Assembly: GCA_900764925.1 (NCBI GenBank)
Contig: CAAFPW010000045.1
Coordinates: 1-15,737, forward strand
Source: Fusobacteriaceae bacterium
GTDB lineage: Bacteria; Fusobacteriota; Fusobacteriia; Fusobacteriales; Fusobacteriaceae
Direction of reading: 5' to 3'
Length of the DNA stretch: 15,737 nt
Under the pieces are notes generated by a model that saw only the letters and a program-made list of their open reading frames with translations, ran no database searches and was not told the origin of the DNA. Shown piece after piece: positions 13,522 to 15,737 of this stretch (its first letter is position 1; the number at the start of each line of letters is the position of its first letter). Made by a program: the position numbers and the translations under genes.

Positions 13522-13749
13522 ATGAAGATATTAATAAGAAATAAAAAATGGGAAACAACATTTAATAAAGTAACATTAATATGTGAAGTTACAAATTTAA
13601 ATAAAATTTTTAATATTAAATTTTCTTATAACGGAAATGAGATAACTATAAAAAGTAACAATTTAGATAATACATTCAAATATTTAGAAAAAATATTTAA
13701 TAAAAATATATTAGAAAATATATCAAATGAGACAAAAATGGTTAGTTAA
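13522..13749 (+). CDS. Hypothetical 75-residue protein divergent from the S24 repressor
   Basis: I do not recognise this small protein. It is rich in N and K with one cysteine, has no membrane segment and no signal peptide, and reads by eye as beta strands followed by a C-terminal helix. The ATG at 13522 is chosen because GGAGG (13510-13514) is seven bases upstream; the in-frame ATG at 13492 would lie inside the candidate operator. Its own promoter, good ribosome binding site and divergent position support a real gene controlled by the neighbouring repressor. A role as an antirepressor, stress effector or phage relic is possible, but nothing in the sequence decides between them. The last codons run close to a region with no clear terminator. 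Confidence 0.6.
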   Translation: MKILIRNKKWETTFNKVTLICEVTNLNKIFNIKFSYNGNEITIKSNNLDNTFKYLEKIFNKNILENISNETKMVS

Positions 13750-13772
13750 TTATCAAAAAAATAAAAATTATT

Positions 13773-13801
13773 TTGCATTTATCTTGTTTATATCTTATAA
13801 T
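13773..13801 (+). promoter_or_regulatory. Promoter of the rpiR-type regulator and proC
   Basis: TTGCAT (13773-13778) and TATAAT (13796-13801) are separated by 17 bases, with a start of transcription near 13808. No promoter is visible in the 10 bases between the regulator and proC, so both genes should share this one. Confidence 0.65.
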
Positions 13802-13849
13802 AGAGTATAGAAGAATAATAAATTTCTCAAGAAAAGGCGAGGTAATTTT

Positions 13850-14701
13850 ATGAAAAAGAAAGTGTTAGGATATTTAGATGATAACTATAATTCTTTCAGT
13901 AAAAGTTTTAAAAAAATAGCAGAATACATAAAGTATAATCAAAGCATAATATCTTTTATTTCAATTAATGAATTGGCAAAGGAAACAGAGACAAGCCCTG
14001 CTACAATAACAAGATTTTCTAAAAGCTTAGGATTTAAAGGGTATCCAGATTTTCAAAAAATATTCCAAAAAGAGGTTGAACAACAGACTTCATATATGAA
14101 GGGATTGAAAAACAGCATAGCTGAAATTAACGATGGTAGTAATATATTACAGGATATGATTAAAACAAATATAGAGTTACTTCAAGAGATGGATGTTTTA
14201 GAGATAGAAAAAAGTTTGGATCAAGCAGTTAAATGGATAAATGAGAGTAGAAAATTATATATTTTAGGAGCAAGGGGTTCCTATGCGTTAGCTTACTATC
14301 TATATTTTATGTTGAAGGAGTTTAGAGAGGGAGTAGAGTTAATGATATCTGGGGCTTCAGATTTTACAGATAAATTATTATATACTCAACCAAATGATCT
14401 ATTATTTACAATATCATTCCATCCATATACCAACTTTACTTATCAAGTCACAGAGTTTTTTAAAGAACATGGAAATAAAGTTATTACAGTTACAGATAAA
14501 AAAGATTCAACTTTGGGAAATATATCAGATTTAGTTTTAACAACTAAAAATGGAGAAAAAGCTTATACATTTGTTCCAGGAACTATAATTATAAATGCTC
14601 TTCTAATGAAATTGGGAATGGAAGATAAGGAGAATACAGTAGAAAAACTAGATAAATTAAAAGAGATTACAGATAGATTTAATATCTACATAGATAAATA
14701 A
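13850..14701 (+). CDS. MurR/RpiR-family transcriptional regulator
   Basis: This 283-residue regulator has an N-terminal RpiR-type helix-turn-helix (residues 1-75, with SINELAKETETSPATITRFS and the typical LGFKGYPDFQ after it). A C-terminal SIS domain (about 125-260) binds phosphosugars in most of the family; it opens with LYILGARGSYALA and has an SFHPYT segment near residues 189-194. The length is usual for the family. The start has GGCGAGGT about eight bases upstream. It precedes proC by 10 bases and must be cotranscribed with it. No sugar gene is nearby, so the ligand is open; control of proC or of proline metabolism is inference from position only. Confidence 0.9.
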   Translation: MKKKVLGYLDDNYNSFSKSFKKIAEYIKYNQSIISFISINELAKETETSPATITRFSKSLGFKGYPDFQKIFQKEVEQQTSYMKGLKNSIAEINDGSNILQDMIKTNIELLQEMDVLEIEKSLDQAVKWINESRKLYILGARGSYALAYYLYFMLKEFREGVELMISGASDFTDKLLYTQPNDLLFTISFHPYTNFTYQVTEFFKEHGNKVITVTDKKDSTLGNISDLVLTTKNGEKAYTFVPGTIIINALLMKLGMEDKENTVEKLDKLKEITDRFNIYIDK

Positions 14702-14711
14702 GGAGAAGGTT

Positions 14712-15527
14712 ATGAAAAAAATAGGTTTTATTGGTTGTGGAAATATGGGAGAAGCTTTTTTAAAGGGGATTATAAATTCTCAATTGATAGAAAAAAATGA
14801 ACTATATGTCTATGATAAATTGAGAGGATCATTGATCGCCAATGACTACGAAGTAAATATGCTAGAAGATGAGATAGAAGTTATTGAGAAATGTGATATT
14901 GTCTTTTTAGCAGTAAAACCAAATGTTTATTTTGATGTTATAGATAAAATTAAAGATAGTGTAAATAGTACAAAAATATTAGTAGCTATGGCACCTGGAA
15001 TAACAATGGAAAACATATTAGAAAAAACAGATAATAGAAATAGTAAAATTGTAAGAACTATGCCAAATCTTCCATTAATGGTTCAAGAGGGGTGTATAGC
15101 TTATGCTTTTAATGAAAATGTAGAAGATGAGGAAAAAGAGTTTTTTAAAACTCTATTTGAAAAAATTGGTGTTGCAATAGAAACAAAAGAGGAGCTTTTT
15201 GACGCTGTAATAGGGGCTTCAGGGTCTTCACCAGCTTTTATGTTTATGTTTATAGAGGCTTTAGCTGATGCAGCTGTATATGAAGGTTTACCAAGAAGTG
15301 ACGCCTATAAATTAGTTGGACAAACATTGGTAGGATGTGGAAAATTATTTTTAGAGAGTGGAAAACATCCAGGAGAATTAAAAGATAATGTATGTTCACC
15401 TGGAGGTACAACAATAGTAGGAGTTAGATACTTAGAAGAGTATGGTTTCAGAGGTGCAGTAATAAAGGCTGTAACAGAAACAATAAAAAAATCTAAGGAA
15501 ATGAGCCAAAATAGCAATAATAATTAA
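14712..15527 (+). CDS. proC: Pyrroline-5-carboxylate reductase
   Basis: This 271-residue enzyme reduces 1-pyrroline-5-carboxylate to proline with NAD(P)H, the last step of proline synthesis. The Rossmann fold opens with GFIGCGNMGEA (5-15). The middle has the AVKP segment (67-70) and RTMPNLP (115-121). The C-terminal dimerisation domain carries the family signature from ASGSSPAF (169-176) to CSPGGTTI (228-235). Length and motif order are those of intact family members. The start has AAGGAGAAGG directly upstream. It is the second gene after the RpiR-type regulator. No terminator is evident before the tRNA promoter that begins 8 bases after the stop codon. Confidence 0.96.
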   Translation: MKKIGFIGCGNMGEAFLKGIINSQLIEKNELYVYDKLRGSLIANDYEVNMLEDEIEVIEKCDIVFLAVKPNVYFDVIDKIKDSVNSTKILVAMAPGITMENILEKTDNRNSKIVRTMPNLPLMVQEGCIAYAFNENVEDEEKEFFKTLFEKIGVAIETKEELFDAVIGASGSSPAFMFMFIEALADAAVYEGLPRSDAYKLVGQTLVGCGKLFLESGKHPGELKDNVCSPGGTTIVGVRYLEEYGFRGAVIKAVTETIKKSKEMSQNSNNN

Positions 15528-15535
15528 AAAAATAT

Positions 15536-15564
15536 TTGACAAAAATAAAAATATATGATATTAT
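15536..15564 (+). promoter_or_regulatory. Promoter of the tRNA-Ser pair
   Basis: TTGACA (15536-15541) and TATTAT (15559-15564) are separated by 17 bases, with transcription starting near 15571, about five bases before the first tRNA. Confidence 0.8.
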
Positions 15565-15575
15565 CTTATGTGCTT

Positions 15576-15659
15576 GGAAGGTTATCCTAATTGGTAAGGA
15601 ACCGGTCTTGAAAACCGGCGCCGCAAGGCTTCAGAGTTCGAATCTCTGATCTTCCGCCA
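15576..15659 (+). tRNA. tRNA-Ser (UGA anticodon)
   Basis: This 84-base tRNA gene encodes its CCA end (15657-15659). The acceptor stem pairs GGAAGGT with ATCTTCC (one wobble). The D arm is TCCT/AGGA around an 8-base loop. The anticodon stem CCGGT/ACCGG holds the loop CTTGAAA with anticodon TGA at 15609-15611. The variable arm is a short GCC-GCAA-GGC hairpin, and the T arm is CAGAG-TTCGAAT-CTCTG. The long variable arm marks it as a class II tRNA, and the anticodon reads UCA serine codons. The D arm lacks the GAGTGG pattern seen in the next tRNA. Confidence 0.93.
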
Positions 15660-15664
15660 TAAAC

Positions 15665-15737
15665 GGTGAAGTGGCAGAGTGGCCTAATGCACTCCCCTGC
15701 TAAGGGAGAGTACCTATAAACGGTACCGAGAGTTCAA
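15665..15737 (+). tRNA. tRNA-Ser (GCU anticodon), cut by the window end
   Basis: The gene begins five bases after the previous tRNA and runs off the window inside the T arm. The anticodon stem CTCCC/GGGAG holds CTGCTAA with anticodon GCT at 15699-15701, reading AGC and AGU serine codons. The D arm has the usual serine GAGTGG pattern, and the variable arm pairs GTACC with GGTAC. About 18 further bases, with the CTTCACC acceptor strand, would be expected beyond the window. Confidence 0.93.

Noticed and set aside
15576..15659. Selenocysteine or suppressor tRNA
   Set aside because: The anticodon in the loop CTTGAAA is UGA, reading UCA serine codons, not UCA reading the UGA stop; the acceptor and variable arms are also too short for tRNA-Sec.
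1..15737. Mobile elements, CRISPR arrays or prophage
   Set aside because: No transposase, integrase, terminal repeats, spaced direct repeats or phage structural genes were found; the S24 repressor alone is not enough to call a prophage.

Overview
The window is AT-rich, low-GC bacterial DNA. Its A/T-ending codons, strong AGGAGG-type ribosome binding sites, near-consensus sigma-70 promoters and gene set point to the Fusobacteriaceae (Fusobacterium or a close relative). The gene set includes a trimeric [FeFe] hydrogenase, a soluble periplasmic DUF3798-type binding protein, a clostridial-type ferredoxin and a tandem 5S rRNA pair. The binding protein has a signal peptidase I type leader and no lipobox, which suits a Gram-negative envelope. 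The species cannot be fixed from this sequence, and the taxonomic call is inference.

Layout. Positions 1-210 are the end of an rRNA operon with two 5S genes in tandem. Positions 393-4526 are a promoter and the three-gene hydrogenase operon hydC-hydB-hydA, which couples NAD(H), and perhaps ferredoxin, to H2. Positions 4731-10192 are a five-gene ABC transporter operon: periplasmic binding protein, double-domain ATPase, two paralogous permeases and a small membrane-anchored protein. It has a perfect-consensus promoter, a structured leader, and an intrinsic terminator after the first gene. Positions 10335-10505 are a 56-residue 2[4Fe-4S] ferredoxin gene with its own terminator. Positions 10567-12642 hold an Smr-domain protein, a type I-beta DAHP synthase and a PgeF/YfiH-family protein, closed by a terminator that can serve both strands. 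Positions 12676-13749 are a divergent pair: a minus-strand S24 (LexA/CI-like) repressor and an unrecognised 75-residue protein, with palindromes between them. Positions 13850-15527 are an RpiR-family regulator and proC. Positions 15576-15737 are two serine tRNA genes (UGA, then GCU), the second cut by the window end.

How the parts fit. The hydrogenase and the ferredoxin belong to fermentative redox balance; the ferredoxin could be an electron partner of HydABC if the enzyme is bifurcating. The transporter belongs to the BMP/sugar-type branch (two fused nucleotide-binding domains, two BPD_transp_2 permeases), but no neighbouring enzyme gives away the substrate. It is the best candidate here for an incompletely described system. 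The S24 repressor with its divergent small gene looks like a compact, possibly damage-responsive switch. No insertion sequence, CRISPR array, integrase or recognisable riboswitch was seen.
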